A stretch of 64,000 bases of DNA, taken from Micrasema longulum. Taxonomy: Eukaryota; Arthropoda; Insecta; Trichoptera; Brachycentridae. Made by a program: the position numbers and the translations under genes. The notes beneath the pieces were generated by a model. It was not told the DNA's origin and searched no databases. It saw only the letters and a list, made by a program, of their open reading frames with translations. Where the stretch lies: NCBI GenBank assembly GCA_022494885.1, contig JAGVSM010001668.1, forward strand, positions 62,001-126,000, given 5' to 3'. Shown here in pieces: positions 11,412 to 26,400 of this stretch; within the stretch, counting starts at the first letter, position 1, and each line of letters opens with the position of its first letter.

Positions 11412-14400
11412 GTAAATATTTATTTTTTTCTCTGCATCGATGTGCGTTTGTTTTGCGTTATTTATAATTTATTTTTCAATTTGCTCATAAAATTAAATAT
11501 TAATAATATAAAGTGGCTTTGACTGTCTAACTAAAATAAATAACCCCGTTCTAAGATAGTCAAAATATAAAAATAATAATCAAAACAAACGAAGAAAAAG
11601 CAATTTGAAGACAAAATTTTTAGAAAAAAGTGTAAATTAAGATTTCCGAGATTAAACTACATAAAAGAATATGTGTCAGCCATCTATCATCAACCTTTCA
11701 GGCTCTTCGCGACCAATTTCACTAAGTAAAGCAGTCAGTAACTTCTTTAGCTTGTGGCTCTTACAATATTTTCACGGTTCTGGCATTATATCGTATAGTT
11801 CTTGTCTTAACATATATATATATTTATTTATTTTATTATTTGTGCAGGAGTATTGTCTCTGTGCTAAAGAAAATCTAACTATTTGTCGGGCAATCATATC
11901 GCCATTGGAAATCCGAGTCTTACAATGACAAGAAACTGATGGGTGTGTATCTCTCGCCTCTGCTTTCAGAAGTACTTAAATATTGCTGTCTTATATCAAG
12001 ATTGAATGAACTTATTTGTTTAATTATTTCTCCACAGCCGTTCGCGAGGACAGAATGCCCGGAGGTCGCAACAGCGGCGCCGTCTACAACCTTTACAAAG
12101 TCAAGTACAAAAAGCACAAGAAGTCCAGCCAGAAGGGGGTGGTCGGAAACTCCTCGTCCATCCCTGCCCCGCCTCGCCCCGAGCCGCTGGCCAACGGAAC
12201 TATCCTAAAGACTGCCTTAACCAACCCTAGTGAGATAGTACACCTGAGACACAGGCTGGACTCCGCCGTCAGTTCCTCGTCGAGCAGAGAGAGAGAGTGG
12301 GAGAGAGAGAGGTCATTACCCGCGGAGCGAGCGGCGCAAATGATCCAGGCTTTAATAGACTGCGACGCTATGGAAGACATAGCGACGGTACAGCATTTAC
12401 CGGATTTATTGGAAGACAAGTCGGAGATCGGCGACAAACTGTGCAAGATAGGTGACTCGATAGTGCACAAGATGGTGGCGTGGACGAAGAAGCTGCCGTT
12501 CATCTTAGAGATACCGCTGAAGATCCACTCGAAGCTGTTGATGGATAAGTGGCACGAGATCTCGGTGCTGACGACGGCGGCCTACCAGGCCATGCACGGG
12601 AGGAATGCCGCTCCACTACACATGCAGCATCAGGATCAAGAAACGGAGCTAGCGCAAGAGGTATGTTTTTGTTTTGATCCATTTTATTTATTGTTGTATT
12701 CCTTGACCATGTTACGAGTGCACAAAAAATGGTCGTAAAAATTGCGAATCACATGAAATAATAATCATATAGCAGCAATAAAAGGGGCAGAAATTCAAAT
12801 AATTACAAAACGAATCTACCAGAGAGCTCTTAGATGTTCACGGCAGTTCAGGTGTCAAATGACGAACATTATTCCTTTTTATGAACACAGCAATGAGATC
12901 TAATAAATTCTAAAAACCCTAAAAAGCATTGATCGACAAAACTAGTCCGATCAATCATTCTCTACTCCCTACTCCCTAAAATCGTAGACATGGCGGAAGA
13001 CATATATGTTCCTAAAAACGATAAGGACACAATATATTCTACTTTCTTACTTTATTTTATTTATTTATATACGGCATTTCCGCCATTTACATATATGTGG
13101 TATAAAGAGTGCTTAAAAATGAAAATATTTAAAAAAAATCGAGTATGAAATATTAATATACTCGTACTGTACATATAATTAATTACTTGAAATACATATA
13201 TATTTTAAAGAAATTATACAATAACAAAATACATTAATTAATCAAATTATAACTATTCCAACCCAATCTTCTGAAGATGATTTGCTCTTTTTGATAAAAA
13301 TATGTTGGTCACTTTATTTTTAAAGTTAGGCAGAGATAAACTAAATATATCAAAATGTGATGCATATTCATTCCCTTTATTCTGTAATCTAACAATAGGT
13401 GTTCCGTTCGAGAATTTTGACAATAAAATACTGTAGATGTTCTGCTTAATCTAGGTGGTACATAGAATGAAATCAATTTCAGTAGATCAGGGGTATCAAA
13501 CATTGGTTTTATTATTTTATATTAAGTCATAAGATCGGTCGATGTTCTTCGTTCTTGCAATTTAGTTAATTTAAGAGAGTCTAAAGTTTTGTTATAATTT
13601 AATTGATCAGTAGAAAAACCCATCTTAAAATTAATATATCTAAGAAATTTATTCTGAATTCTCTCAATAGAATCTGAGAAAGTGATTTGATAAGGTGACC
13701 ATATTGGAGAATTATAATCTAGTTGGCTTCTAACTAGAGATGTGTAAAGATATTTAAATGATAACAAGTAATCAACACTTCTACACTAATTTAATTTTTT
13801 TTATATCTACGCCTAATGGGCATTTTAAAAGGACATATTTATACAAAGAAAATTATTATAAAGGAAAGTAGAAAGACACAATGGTATATAGTAGACTCGG
13901 TGGGAGTGGAAGCGGGAGAGAGGTGTTCATAATTTAATTTGTTTCTGTGATCGTCTGAAAGAAGACAACTTGTTATCAAAGAAAAAATAAAAGTTTTATT
14001 ATTTGGGTTGTGTTGTTTATGTATATGATAAATAGAATTAGTCCTGTAACTGATCCTTGGGGAACTCCTAAATTATTTTCTATTGGTTCAGATATTTCGT
14101 TTTCTATTTGAGTAACTTATTTTCTTCCTTGAAGATATTATTCTTTAAACAAATTAAGAGCATCATTTGTTATTTCTAGTTTTTTTAATAATTGTATTCT
14201 ATCTATTGTTTCAAATATTCGTTTAAAATCTAAAAATACAGCCAAGACATACTTATTTTGATTCATTTCCATTTTCCACGCATCAATGATAATATTGATA
14301 TATTTGAATGGCGCTGATTAAAAAAAAAACCCGTTTAATAGCTCGATAAATAAATCAAAATTTATTTTTATGATTTTGGAAAAATTTGCCCTTCTTGTAT

Positions 14401-17400
14401 AATATTTTCGTGGTATAAAAATGAACGAATGATTACGTGAGAGGCCGCGCGTTTGATTTTCATACACCCCAAGGTTTTTGACGCATTTTCGTAGGCAAAA
14501 GAACATTATTTAGGTCATCGCTGTTTACGTTTGATTAAAATATATAATAACGGCAGGGAAAATGTATACTTAGAAATTGGGAATAGAGTGCCAAGCATTC
14601 ATTTTGTGAAAATCTTTTGTTTTGCGTAATGGAAATTACCGTTTTGAAAATATGCGGGAAAGAGGGGTCGGCTTTAAATAGCAGCCTAAGGTAAAATTTT
14701 CTACCCCTTTTGGCAAATGTTGTAAATTGACGTTACCGTTTGTAAAGCCAACGCGGTATTATTAGAAAAATCATGTAAATATGTATAGAAGATGTTTTCT
14801 TTTATACTTCTGGATAGTCGAGTAGCCGAGGATCAACGGAGTCCTGGTGCCGACCCTTGTGTAAGGGAGCGAAGTATAGAATTGGAAAAACAAAGATGAA
14901 AACAGAAAGAACGCTGTTGAAATACAATGTCTCAGGCGAATGTGAGGTAAAACTATGTACAGCAGGTGCACAAACGTCGAGATCCGTACATATAAGAAAT
15001 TTATACATTCCATTTATCGAAAAATCTATACATTCTTTTAGCTCATAAATCTTATTATTTTTTTATTTTTTTTGTTTTGTATAAGTAGATATGTAAGTTT
15101 GTCGGCCTTGTGGTGTAATGGTCAGCGCGTTTGCCTACCATGCAAGAGGTCTCGGGTTCGATTCCCGATATGGTTGATATATTATTTATTTATTTGACAC
15201 TTTATATACATATACAATATACATACATATAAGGCCGGGCATATTGCCTTAAGGCAATTTCTTCCTACCTACTCAAACCGTTCAGTTTGAGAAAATTACA
15301 AATACATGGACATATTGAATCTTACAATTTTATACAAAAATTAAAAACAAAGATTAACAAAATAAAAATCTATTAAAAAATTAACAGAAGAGAGGAGAGG
15401 GGATGGGAAGGAAAGAAGAAGGATAAAGGAACAATTTAAATATTTAGATAGTGACATTTTAATCTTGACTTAAATGTAAATAAAGAAGGGGCGTCTCTAA
15501 CATTAATGGGTAGATTATTCCACAATCGAGCGGCTACTACTGTGAAAGAGGAATATAGGTAGGAACATATCGACAGTACTCTTTAGTGAGATTTTGGCGA
15601 ATGTTCTGAGTTTTGTATCCCAGGCATCTCAATCGGCTGCCAGCTCCCGTGCATCCTGTCAAGTCAGGTTCGCGTCCAGTAGTTCCGACATGGACTGCCG
15701 ACGAAAAGTCGGCAGCGGACGTCCAGTACGTCGAGAACCTGATGCCTTGTAAAGTAGACAAGCGTGGTTAAGGCTCTCAGGAGGTATCCGCAGTATATGG
15801 CCCAGCCAACCGTATCGCCTCCGCTTGATCACCGGAGTTTTTTCCGCCCGTTCTTTTTTTCCTTAATTCCCTCTAAATTCAACCTTCTCACAAACAAGAT
15901 TCTTCTGAGACACCTGTTTTGAAGACTCAGTATTTTGCTGTTTTTGGCCCTAGTGATATAGTACGTTCGCACCTGAAGAGAAGAACAGGATAAATAAAAA
16001 TTTCTTAATTCTATTTATTAATTTATTTTATTTTAAATTTATTTTATTTTATTTTATTTTATTTTATTTTATTTTATTTTATTTTATTTTATTTATTTTA
16101 TTTTATTTTATTTTATTTTATTTTATTTTATTTTTATTTTATTTTATTTTATTTTATTTTATTTTATTTTTATTTTATTTTATTTTATTTTATTTTTTAT
16201 TTTATTTTTTATTTTATTTTATTTTTATTTTATTTTATTTTTTATTTTGTTTTTTATTTTATTTTGTTTTATTTTTTATTTTATTTTATTTTATTTTGTT
16301 TGTTTTATTTTATTTTATTTTATTTTATTTTATTTTATTTTATTTTATTTTATTTTATTTTACTTCATTTTATTTTATATTATATTTAAATTTATTTTGC
16401 TTTGGCATAAAGCAAAATAAATTTGCTCTCATAAGTTGAGCATCCAAGATATTTCTTAGGCATTTATATATCTATATATCTGTGGATGAAAAGGATCCAA
16501 CAAGGCTAAATGTCGTAAATGGCAATATTACAAGACAGTACTTTTTAAGCCATTTTGTCGTTATAATTAACTGTTTACAACGAATTCTGCCCCTTACGGT
16601 TTTCTCTGCGATTGCCCTTAGTTCTTTCATCGTTCTTAGCAGATATTAAGTTGTTCTTGGTAATTTTTCGTCTTACTGTATCTACATTTGTCTCTAGTGC
16701 ATACACAAAGGGCCTGTATATATACTTATATATCCGAATCTTTCGTCTAATCCATATGTGTTTATCGCGCCATACGACATTTCTTGCGCATCTAGATGCT
16801 GACAAGATTTTACTCGTTTGTTCCCTCACTTCGGATTTTAGAACGCTGTGGTTCTAGATTTTAAAACCTAAATATAAAGATATTAAAATTATTTGTTCTT
16901 CTAACTGAGGTACATGACATGTGTTCTTATCACCAGAAATTGCCACTGCCACTATGCTATGGCTGCATCGTCTGCGTAGCGTGTGATCTTAACGACTTTA
17001 TCTCCCTTAGTTCTAGATTTACCGCTTTCTCCATTCTTGAAAGCGTTTTTATATATTTATTTTGTTTGTGTAAGAAGAGCTTTTTGGCCTCGATATTTAG
17101 TTATAAAAACAACTTGCTTTGTAGATCTGAATTTGTAGTTTAAAAAAAAATCTTAGTAATATTTAAGTCCCGAATCGAGTTGTAATAACTTCTGAGAATG
17201 TACAAAACAAAAACAAACCATCCCGCCGTTTCCCCGTAAGGGTAGGCAGAGAGGATAGAACGCCACATCACTCTATCTTTGCATACAGATCTCGCTTCCT
17301 CTACATTCATACATCTTCTCATGCACGCGCGCCGATTATTCCGACTTTTGACATGTCCATCTTCAAGTATTTGTTGAATTTGGTCATGCCGTGTCTTTCT

Positions 17401-20400
17401 CGGTCTTCCTCTATTTCTGCATCCATCAACATTCGCATTGTAAATATTATTTGCCGTTCTTTCGCTGTCCATTCGTTCTACATGTCCAAACCAGCGCAAA
17501 GCCCCTTTCTTGATTTTGTCGATAATGCTTGTCTCAGCCGAGAATGTAACTCATATGTATTGTATAATATAATTTATAAATAAAAAAATTAAAAAAAGAA
17601 TGTCAATGGTAAAATACATATTTAAAAAAATTGGCATTAAACCTCTACGAAATGCTGGCAAAAAAAATATCTGACACTCGCCCTTTTAGATCCACGCCAC
17701 AATTATTTCTCATGACTCTAGCAAAATATCCCCCAAATTTCGTTTGAATGGGGTAGTTATTCGGTGATTAAATTTGTTGGCTTTTCCTTTAGAATAGGAT
17801 TCCAATATGCAGTACGGTCTCTCCATGGTTCGTTGTGACAGTCAGCTGACCCGATCCGGAATACCTGTCATTATAAATAGCATCAACCCGCCTACGCGAC
17901 GCGCAACATGACCGATGCGGCTGCCTTGGCGCCGCGCCGCACTCTGACCTGCAGTTACCCCGATCGATACTTATATAGGTCGCGGCCCCCTACCGCCCGC
18001 TAGGGAGGTGTGATTGGTCGAGGGGGGGGCGGCACCGCCCACCGCGCTGGCTCGTCACGCTGAACTTTCCGTGGGTTGGGAGAACAAGTTGTTTCGCGGA
18101 GTGATTTACAACGTCATTGTTATTCATTCTGGAAGGGATGCACTGGGTTATTAGATCGGCATTTGAGTGTGATGATGACAAATAGCTTTTTTACAATGTT
18201 TAAATTATATTAACACAAGCTTTTACTCGTAGCTTCGCTCGCGTGGTAGGAAGGAGAATTTAGCTAATTAATAAGAGCTTTCGTAATAGAATGGTATATT
18301 ATTTCGAGATAAAAAGTAGCCTGTATTACTTGCCGGTCCTTCAACTTCCAATCTCTGGAAAAAATATGAAGATCTATTAGTCTTATTTAAATTTATTTCA
18401 ACAGAGAGGGAAAACATTTTTGAGAAGGGAATATGGAAGTCTAGGCATTTACAGGGCTTATGACCTGTCATTGGCTGGTTTAAGTGGCCACTTTACACAC
18501 CGTGGAATTGTTGAATTACTACCTAATAAAAAAAAAGTATACAAATTGGAAAATTGTTTTCAGGCGTTGCCTAGTAGGTGATTTGGTTCAGCCGGATGAA
18601 TCTCACCCACGTGATAAAGGTTTCAGCTCTTTTACTTCACAAAAGTCAACAGATGGAAGAGTCGAGGAAATGTGGATGTTCAAACATGGGCAGAATGGTG
18701 AATGTTACAGAGTGTGTAAAGTGGCCACTTAAACCAGCCAATGACAGGTCATAAGCCCTGTAAATGCCTAGACTTCCATATTCCCTTCTCAAAAATGTTT
18801 CTCCTCTCTGTTGATTTAAATTTAAATATGAATAACTCCCTAGGGATGAAATCCAGCCAGTTTGCAAGCATTTGGACGTACTCAAACATTGTTAAATGTT
18901 CATTATTGTTATTTATATTGTTTATTATTCATCATCATCATCATCATCAGCCGTCTCTTTTCCAATGGAGAACATAGGCCTCCCCCTTTAGTCTCAATAT
19001 TTCCCTATCCTATGATTGTTCATTGTGATCGCTGAAATGCTCAGCATGTTTTTAAGCACGTCGATAGTTATTTGTGATTGAGCTACAGGTTATATTTATC
19101 TTTATCTATGAAGTGTTGGGAATAGGAGGGAATTTCGGCTGTGGACCTTTATAGGAACTTCTGCGCATTTGCTTAATGAAGAGAAAACCACAGAAACTCA
19201 TTCAAGAGAAGCCGAACTATTGATAGACATCAGTAGGCCTCCCGTTTCACTTGAAGAGATCGCGGCATTTTGTGTCCTGTTATCGTTTATTGTCCTTATT
19301 ACCTGTACTATCCTAACCACGAAAGATACTACCTCTTGCGACAAGTCATTGTGACATATTGCAGAATGGATGTGCCTTAGATCCTCACCGACGCTTCTGC
19401 ATCACGCCTCCAAGTTATGTCTTGCTACGCTGAAAAGGGGGCAATGCATCAACAAGTGGGGAACATCTTGGGGGAGTTCGTCATCACGTGGACAGAAGTT
19501 AATCTTTAAAAAATTCAAACGGTGCAGGTAGCTCATAAACCCGCCATGGCCCGTGAGGATTTGTATGTGTTCGAAGTTCAAACGTTGCTTTTTTCTGAAA
19601 TCAAAGGCATCAAAAATAGAAGGAGATAATATTATGGTTATCTGTCCTATGGTGTCGTTCAAATAACGTTCATTCCAGAGTTGCAGAGTCCTGTTTCTAA
19701 ATTTTCTTTATTATCTACAAATTATTATGACGAATTTTAGTTCAATACTCTGCTGTCTTACTTCGAAAATAATGATATCAAATTACCACCCGTGTAAGGA
19801 AAAAACGACTTGATTTATTGGGTCCACCTGTAGTATTTAGTCAATATGATAAAAATAAAGAAAAGGAATCAATTTATTAGTTACGTAAACCTTCGCGTAT
19901 GTTAAAAAGTTGTTTGAATGCAATAATTGTTCTGCCTCTCCACACTGTACTGTCGAAAGGCTGCGATAAAGAACGTTATTCGAAGGATTAGATTAATGGA
20001 ATGATCATTGCGCTTCGCAAGAAAGGTGATCCTTTGGAGTGTAATAATTACCACGGAATAGCTTTGCTGGGCGTTCCAGGCAATCTTGGGCAGAATAAAA
20101 GCTACGCACTGCAGATTCTGAGAGTCAACTAGACTGGTTTTATTTCGGGTTAGTCGTGTGCGGACCTCATCCATAGCATCAGATATATTCACCAACAGAG
20201 CAGGGAAATGAATTCAGCCCATACATGTTGACGAAAAGGCGAGGGATGTAAATGAAAATCGAATTTCATTCAGTTTTGTGATTGGGAAATATTCGAGAAA
20301 GGATAGGAACATGGAATGGATACCCACCCACCTTTAATATAATCTGAATATTCTTCAATTTCTGGCACTGGATGACAAAATGAACTCTGTAATTGGTCTT

Positions 20401-23400
20401 ACTTTTTTTTATTGTTTTTTTTTATTTTTTTTTATTTAAATCTTAAAATAGGGCACACATATCATACATATTGTTATGTGTGTTCTAATAATAACATTAC
20501 AAATATATTTAATTTATAAATTGTTCATCACATATGTCTTGACCATTATTTTAAATTTTGATATGTTTTTTCTTCATAAATATTTTTTTCCATTTCGTAA
20601 TACTTTTAATTGCTTTAAATAAAATTGAATTTTGTGACTGCCTTTTTCCTAAATGGAAGTCTAATTTTGTTCTTTTCTCTAGTATTGTGATTGTGTTCAT
20701 GCTGGTTCCGATCAATTTTTTTCCAAAATTCTGTTTTTTATTAGAGTTTATAATTTTATGAACAAATATCATTGTATTGTAAAATATTCTTTGTTTTATA
20801 TGTTAATAATTTCATTTCATTTACCATCGACTTTACCCTCGTATATCTGTTTTTTTTCAAAATGATTCTAAAGGCTTTATTTTGTAATACAGTTAGTTTA
20901 TCTATGTTTTCTTTGTTTGATAAAAATGAAATGCTACTACAGTAGTTAACGTGTGGTTCAATAATTGCTTTGTAAATAGTTTTGCAGGAGTCCTTATCAA
21001 TAAATCTTCTGATCCTTCCCAAAATTGATATTTTTTGCAATCTTATTTATTACCATCTTAGCGTTTTGGTGAAATGTAAGTTTTGAATCCAACATTACAC
21101 CTAAATATTTAATTTCAGTGACTTCATTAAAGTTTTTCATTTTCTATTACAATTGATGGTGTAATTTCTATTCTTTTGTTTCCTATATTCATATATTTAG
21201 TTTTGTTAACATTTAATTTTAATTTTTGTACCTTGTATTTAAATAAAGACTGTATGATTTCCTTAATAAACAATATTTTGAGTTTGTTCAAATTTGTATG
21301 GACAAGAACTGGATTCTACTCCCTGGGGAGCTGTTTATATAAACATATTACAACAGAGATGAAGAATGGAAGAATGGAAGGAATATAAATGAAAATGAAC
21401 AGAATGGTGAGTGTTACACTGTGTGTAAAGTGGCCACTTAAACCAGCCATTGACAGGTCATAAGCCCTGTGGATGCCTAGTCTTCTATATTACCTTCTCT
21501 TAAATGTTCTTCATCTCTGTTGTAATATGTTAATTTCCTTAATAAATAAATAAATGAAGTTTGCGACTTTGAGTTTGCAGATGATGTGATTCTTCTTGTC
21601 TCTGTACTAATAATATTCTAACAATTTCTTGATAAACAGCAAACTTTAAGGTTTTTGACATTTTTTAACCTAATTTTTCATAATTTTATCCTCATGACCG
21701 AACCATTGTTGGATTAGTGTTGTAATAACGATTCACTTGTCCAGGTGAACGCCAACCTACGCACTCTGCAGACGTGCCTGACCACGCTCATGGGGAGGCC
21801 CATCACCATGGAGCAGCTCCGACTGGACGTGGGGCTGGTAGTGGAGAGGATGACGCAGATCACCATCATGTTTCGCCGCATCAAGCTGCGCATGGAGGAG
21901 TATGTCTGTCTGAAAGTCTACATACTACTTAACAATGGTGAGTGGCCCCAATACTGATTTATTGTATATTTTTATTTATTTTAAAAAACAAAATATCAGA
22001 TGCAATACCCATTCATGACAAGGTTGTATCCTGTCCCCCTTGCTTTTCAAAACGTATTCTGACCATGTTTTTAAGAAAGCGTTGAACAGCAATTAAAGAG
22101 GCCTGTAGGTCAATGGAGTTGTAATCAACAATATCAGGTACGCCGACGACACTGTTTTGCTGGCGGATACCATTGCCGATCTTCAGGAGTTGTTAAATAG
22201 TGTGGATGCATTTGGCGAGTAACTGGGTTTAACAATTAATGTTGGCAAAATAAAATGGAAAACATTTGGCCGCCTTGATTACTCCGCATTTTTTCTCAAT
22301 GTAAAGGGTATTGACATTGAAAAGGTGGACAGATTTAAATACCTCGGCAGCATTCTAACAGAGACTCTTGACCCAGATATAGAAATTAAATGCAGATTTG
22401 AGACAGCAAGAGCTGCTTTTAATTAAATGAAATCCCTCTTTTGCAATGCTAATCTCAACTTGAAAATAAGGCAAAGATTGGTAAAATGTTATGTGTGGTC
22501 TGAATTGTTGTATGGCTGTGAGACTTGGACTCTGAAAGTGAACACTATGAATAGGCTGGAGGCTTTTGAGATGTGGTTGCATCGCAGAATGCTTAAGATA
22601 TCTTGGACAGACCTGATAACGAACTCAGAAGTCTTAAATCGAGCTAGAACGAACAGAGAACTCTTAACCACCATAAAAGTTCGTAAAATTTTATATCTGG
22701 GGCATATAATGCGTGGAGAAAAGTACCACTTGCTTCATTTAATTTTGAAAGGCAAGATTGAGGGTCACAGAGGGGCTGGAAGAAGACGGATGTCCTGGCT
22801 GCGAAATATACGAAACTGGACTGGCTTCAGGACAGGGAGTCTTTTGCCAAAGTGTTTGCCAACGTTGGAGATACCTGACAGGGCACTTAGAGAAGATAAT
22901 TTATTTAAGACATCAAGTACAGAATATATGTGCACTTTGGCTGGCGGCTTATTGCTTAAATAAATTTCTTCCAGTCAATCAATATACAGATTGGTCAAAA
23001 TTTGTACTTGATTTTTTTATTAAATTCACGTATTTATTTTCGAATTTCAGCCGTTTGATGTATAGATAAAGCTCGCAATAAAAACACCTTTTTTAGAAAA
23101 AAATACTTGTTGTATACATTATATAATGAGGAATATAAGATCAGGTAATGACATATTAGAACAGAGATAAAGAACATTTTAGAGAAGGTAATATGGAAGT
23201 CTAGGCATCTACAGGGCTTATGACCTGTCATTGGCTGGTTTAAGTGGCCACTATACACACTGTATAACATTTACCGTTCTGCCCATATTTGAACATCTAT
23301 ATTCCTTCATTTCCTTCATCTGTTGATGTTTCATTCTAACTTCACAAACATCAACAGATCAATCTAGGATAACAACAAAATAAAATAAATATCACATTAG

Positions 23401-26400
23401 TAAAACACCAGCATAAAATAACTAATTACAGATAGTCGCAAGTATTAAAGAAATAAAAACAAATATTTGTTTCCATGTATGAACCATACAATTAATATTT
23501 GCTTTGTGATTTTCCATGGTAAAAAATAAAAATACGCTTTGTGTTAAATCACTAAAATATCATACCACTAAATATTTAGTGATTTTACGCAAAGTAAATA
23601 CGTAGCTATATTATTTACAGTAGAACCTCGTTCATCCGGACTAACTGGAGATGAAGGTAATCCGGATAATCGAAAATCCGGATAATAAAATATATACGAG
23701 TAAATATATTTTGTTGCTAAATCCACCTGGTCCAAGAAGAAGTATATAAATTGAAAAACATACCATTTTCAGGCGTTGCAGGTGAAATAATTCAATTAGA
23801 TGAATGTCACCCGCTTAAATAAAGGTTTCAGCTCTTTAACCTCACAAACATCAACAGATGACAGAATTAAAGGAAAATAGATGTTCAAATATGGGCAGAA
23901 TGGTGAGTGTTACACAGTGTGTAAAGTGGCAACATAAACCAGCCAATAACTAGCTCCCTCGGTATATTTGAAAATCTTGATGTAAAATCTATAAAACAAC
24001 TTTATGTAAAAGCTTTGTTACTATACGCTCGTAAAGATTATTCTCTACCTTCCGTTACAAATACAAGAGTTACTAGATACCCCACCCTGATGCTGCAAAA
24101 AAATAAATACAACTTTCGGTCAAAGAGGATTGGCCTACTACTCGGTTAAAGTGTACAATCTACTTCCATTATCCATAAGGACAATTAGTAAGTTCTCACA
24201 ATATAAAATTGCTATTAAGAAATGGATAGTGGAGGTGGGTTGCGCACGTATCGATGAGTAGATCAAGCCAAGTAGGTAAAATGTCTGTACTGTTCATGAA
24301 ATTGGTTCTATTGGTCTATATAAATTGGTTATGTTTTTTATGAGTATTTTCGTTTTTTATTGTTTATTATGTTAATGATAATTAGATTAATTGGATGAAT
24401 TACGTTTTTTTTATTGTTATTATTATGTTAATTTTGTTAAATAGTTATAATCTCAGGCATGTTTCACATTTTGTAAAATGTTTCCCTCGGCACGGGACAC
24501 CCCAGTGAGGGAACATTATTCTCTATAAAAAAAGAATACAAACAATGTAAAAAAATAAATAAATAAATAACTGGTCATAAGCCCCGTAGATGCCTAGACT
24601 TCTATATTACCTTATCTAAAATGTTCTTCATCTCTGTTGTAATATGTTGATATATATATTTATATATTTAATCAAGAGGACAATGAAAAATATACAATAT
24701 CTACATATTATTTTTAATGTTTTTATTAAAATATGTACACGCACATATGTAGATTTAAAACTTAATTTTAAATTATTGACTATTAAAAAAAACATGATTG
24801 ATTTTTCATTGCATTGGTCGTTATTATATAGAGCCTCATGATTTTTTACAAAATCAATCAACATTTCGTCAATTTCACTAGTCCACATTACGCCTGCACT
24901 CATTTCGACTGCGTTGACAGGCAAAAATGTTCACCGCTACGCGAGAAAAATCGCTCGTAGACTGTTCGCACCGCCATGGCGACACCGACGTTTGACGTTC
25001 TACTCAGCGTCAACGTTTTAATCACATCATCCGCCGCCACACGACAGCCGCTAGATGACAGCACCGCTGTCCCAGGAATCCGCAACTTCACCGGCAATGG
25101 CGGGAATCAAACCCGAAACCCCCTCGTGTGAGGCAAGGGTTTCAGCTGTGTGTCTCTCCACAGCGGCTGAAAATCCCCGCGCGTCGAAAATATCATTTAT
25201 TTTAGTTTCTAATTACGTACATGTATAATTTATTTCACCAGTCATTATGAAATCCGACTTGACCTTAGTTGAACTCGTCCTAGTTCTAGATCTAATAGCG
25301 GACGGTGCATATATATATATTTATGTACATGTTGGAAGTTGGAACGCTAGACTGACCCGAGTAGACTTCAGAACCAACCAACATTTACAGCGAGACGTGG
25401 CTTATAAATATCTACATTCTACATACAAATAGGTAAACCGATTTCCACATTCTACGGCGGATCTGATAATTTACCTATGTGGGTATATTCTTCACGGAAC
25501 AACAGAGCCGCCACCGGCGTGCGTTTATATTCCAGTAGTTCAATCAAAAATAACTACTGACGTGCTTAAAAACATGCTAAGCATTTGAGCGATCACGATT
25601 TTTTATTTTTCATCTATTTATTTATTTATATATACGCCCGATGGGCGTTTTTATTGACACATTTATACATAGAAAATTATTATAACAAAATTAGAAAGAC
25701 TCAATGGTTTATAGTAGACTTTGCGGGAGTGGAAGCGGGAGAGAGGTGTTTATAATTGAATTTGATTCAGTGATCGTTTGAAAGAAGACAACTTGTTATC
25801 AAAGAAATCAAGACTGGTATGTTTGTTGGCAGACCTAACAATTCTGGGCTTAAAGGAATGAAAACCATAGTTAGTTATATGGTTATCGGTATGAAAGAGT
25901 AAGTTTTGTCTGGGGTTTCTAGTTGGGATATTTAAGTTTATTAAGCTCAGTAGTTTAGGCACATCAAATAGTGGGTTGAGAATTTTAAATAGGACTATAA
26001 GGTCGGATTTATTTCGACGGTCTTGAAGAGAAGATATATTCAAAGTGGTTTCTAACTCATTATACGTATATAGGTCTCTGGATAAGCCCACGATGAACAA
26101 TAATGAACATAAATATAAATTTTATGTTTGAAGCACTAACTTTGTGGTTGTTCATCAATCTACATTGGAAAAACTAAAAGAAACTTAATATTAGAGTAAA
26201 AGAACACTTGAGAGGCTTTGCATTAATTAAAAACAAGCATTGTATTAAAAAAATAATTAACACGCCAGATACAAATCATTTTTCGTGTGTCAATATAAAT
26301 AACTCTTTTGACGTTACTACAAAGTTATGTCGTCACTTTTTCTGACAACTGTCATTCTAATCATCTTAAATTTTAAGGACTATAGCTACTTTCTGCATAT

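Larger units (their letters stand above)
12661..21744 (+). other. Hr4: Hr4 intron between exons b and c (9.1 kb)
   Basis: Starts GTATGT and ends TGTCCAG. It is filled with LINE fragments, a pentanucleotide satellite, two fold-back copies and a minus-strand promoter-like block, each listed separately. The stretches 12661-13300, 14320-14810 and 18060-18380 hold nothing I recognise. Confidence 0.85.

Noticed and set aside
12661..12738. Open frame continuing past Hr4 exon b
   Set aside because: GTATGT donor at 12661 joins in phase with exon c and the extension is AT-rich and unlike the receptor.
15104..15174. Possible tRNA-Gly gene
   Set aside because: A and B boxes are present but the acceptor stem does not pair, and similar heads occur in SINEs at 33517, 37530, 40408 and 43888.
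17710..17826. 38-codon ORF downstream of the antisense promoter-like block
   Set aside because: Good start context, but too short and with no recognisable features to call a gene.
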